DNA from: Catenovulum maritimum
GTDB taxonomy: Bacteria > Pseudomonadota > Gammaproteobacteria > Enterobacterales > Alteromonadaceae
Assembly: GCF_001050375.1 (NCBI RefSeq)
Contig: NZ_KQ130485.1
Coordinates: 1 to 64,000 of the forward strand
Length of the DNA: 64,000 nucleotides
Direction: 5' to 3'
How positions within the stretch are numbered: position 1 is the stretch's first letter; each line of letters opens with the position of its first letter. This document shows positions 63,328 to 64,000 of this stretch, in pieces. A program made the position numbers and the translations under genes. The notes beneath the pieces are model-generated. The model saw nothing but the letters and a program-made list of their open reading frames with translations, was not told the origin of the DNA and did not search any database.

Positions 63328-63867
63328 TTAATTATTTCCCGAACGAGGATCTGTTGCCAAGATCGTCAACTCAGCTTTCCTATAAGCCCAACAACCAGTG
63401 CCATCGGGTACCATCTCTTTTATATATATCGCATCTGTTGTGATGCGCTCAATTTTTCCATGAAATAAACCAAGGAAATCTCCAGCTTTAACTCTAAACA
63501 AACGACCATCATTGGCAACAGCTAAAGCATATAAGTTGGATTCGTTACCCAAAGTTCCCTGCATCTTAATGCTATCCAGAGGATATTGCTCTAAAGGGTG
63601 TTTGGTACGAGCATAATCAGGTTGTAAGCAATTTAAGTTTTCAACCGCTTGCTCTTGCAACAATTCTGGTTCAGGTTCAATAAATGGGCTACGTAACCCA
63701 CTAACCGAATACTCAAAGCTGGCAAACTCTTCAATCGTCGGCATATCTTCAATATTAGGTTGAGTCGTTGCTTTCACCTGATCGGTAAATACTTGTAAAT
63801 CAGAAATATCCTTACCACAACCCGTAATAAACAAGCATAGCATTAATATATAGATTAAGGTCTTCAT
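63328..63867 (-). CDS. pilP: Type IV pilus assembly lipoprotein PilP
   Basis: 179 residues. Lipobox LFITGCGKD (Cys17). The C-terminal PilP beta-sandwich has LEQYPLDSIKMQGTLG, VANDGRLFRVKAGDFLG and IYIKEMVPDGTGCWAYR. It connects PilO/PilN in the inner membrane to the PilQ pore. Two bases separate it from pilQ, and its start overlaps pilO (ATGA). Confidence 0.96.
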   Translation of the reverse strand: MKTLIYILMLCLFITGCGKDISDLQVFTDQVKATTQPNIEDMPTIEEFASFEYSVSGLRSPFIEPEPELLQEQAVENLNCLQPDYARTKHPLEQYPLDSIKMQGTLGNESNLYALAVANDGRLFRVKAGDFLGLFHGKIERITTDAIYIKEMVPDGTGCWAYRKAELTILATDPRSGNN

Positions 63868-64000
63868 TTTGCGACCACCTCTTTATACCTATATGTTTTT
63901 GCCAATAATTTTAAAATGAGTACGTCATTTCCGGTGTTGTCGATGGTAAAGTCATGTAGGGTAACAATTCTAGGTAGCGCAGCTACTCGACTTAAAAACT
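63864..64000 (-). CDS. pilO: Type IV pilus protein PilO, C-terminal part
   Basis: Only the last 44 codons plus stop are inside the window; the gene continues past the edge. The frame reads FLSRVAALPRIVTLHDF, then NDVLILKLLAKTYRY and a short tail, the typical PilO end. The stop overlaps the pilP start. PilO forms a heterodimer with PilN in the inner membrane. Confidence 0.9.
   Translation of the reverse strand, partial: FLSRVAALPRIVTLHDFTIDNTGNDVLILKLLAKTYRYKEVVAK

Overview
The window looks like the chromosome of a marine gammaproteobacterium of the Alteromonadales (an Alteromonadaceae-type genome). The DNA is AT-rich. Conserved gammaproteobacterial clusters support this: trkH-yigZ, csrC-like RNA-yihI-DUF2489, ssb-MFS-uvrA, and pilO-pilP-pilQ-aroK-aroB-damX-dam...rpe. 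The genus cannot be fixed by eye.

Layout. 1-8.5 kb: a Cys-rich membrane protein, a secreted subtilisin-like protease divergent from an ECF sigma/anti-sigma/lipoprotein operon, two TetR regulators, a CBS protein and recG. 8.6-17.9 kb: a small exported peptide not annotated by ORF-length rules, a NYN protein, DUF985 cupin, trkH, yigZ, dgkA, a CDF metal exporter, a Tsx-like porin, a large hybrid sensor kinase and cytochrome c4.

18.06-36.66 kb: an 18.6-kb Tn7-like element inserted between cytochrome c4 and a CsrB/CsrC-family sRNA. I place its ends at 18056 and 36662: the outermost 34 bases match in inverted orientation at 26 positions, begin TG and end CA, and are flanked by ACAG on both sides. 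It carries tniQ-tnsC-tnsB-tnsA, a ribbon-helix-helix regulator with an 18-bp perfect palindrome in front of it, an unknown two-gene module, and a defence block: PD-(D/E)XK protein, type I restriction system in the order R-S-M, an AvcD-type anti-phage deaminase with a tiny overlapping ORF, an HNH nuclease and an all-helical unknown.

36.7-46.6 kb: core genes (csrC-like sRNA, yihI, DUF2489, a coiled-coil protein, DUF2007 zinc ribbon, yjaG, slipin-NfeD, MscS channel, ICMT-like protein). 46.8-50.2 kb: a second accessory patch with an IS256-type relic, an SF0329-family gene, 11-bp tandem repeats and an RtcB2-PrfH-phosphatase operon, a probable ribosome-damage repair module with a 13-codon leader ORF. 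50.2-64 kb: ssb, a YajR-like MFS carrier, uvrA with a near-consensus LexA box, rpe, a TorF-type porin, DUF2970, dam, damX, aroB, aroK and the type IV pilus genes pilQ, pilP and the end of pilO.

The two accessory patches share a theme. The transposon defends against phage DNA by restriction and nucleotide depletion. The RtcB2-PrfH operon is expected to repair ribosomes cut by nuclease toxins.
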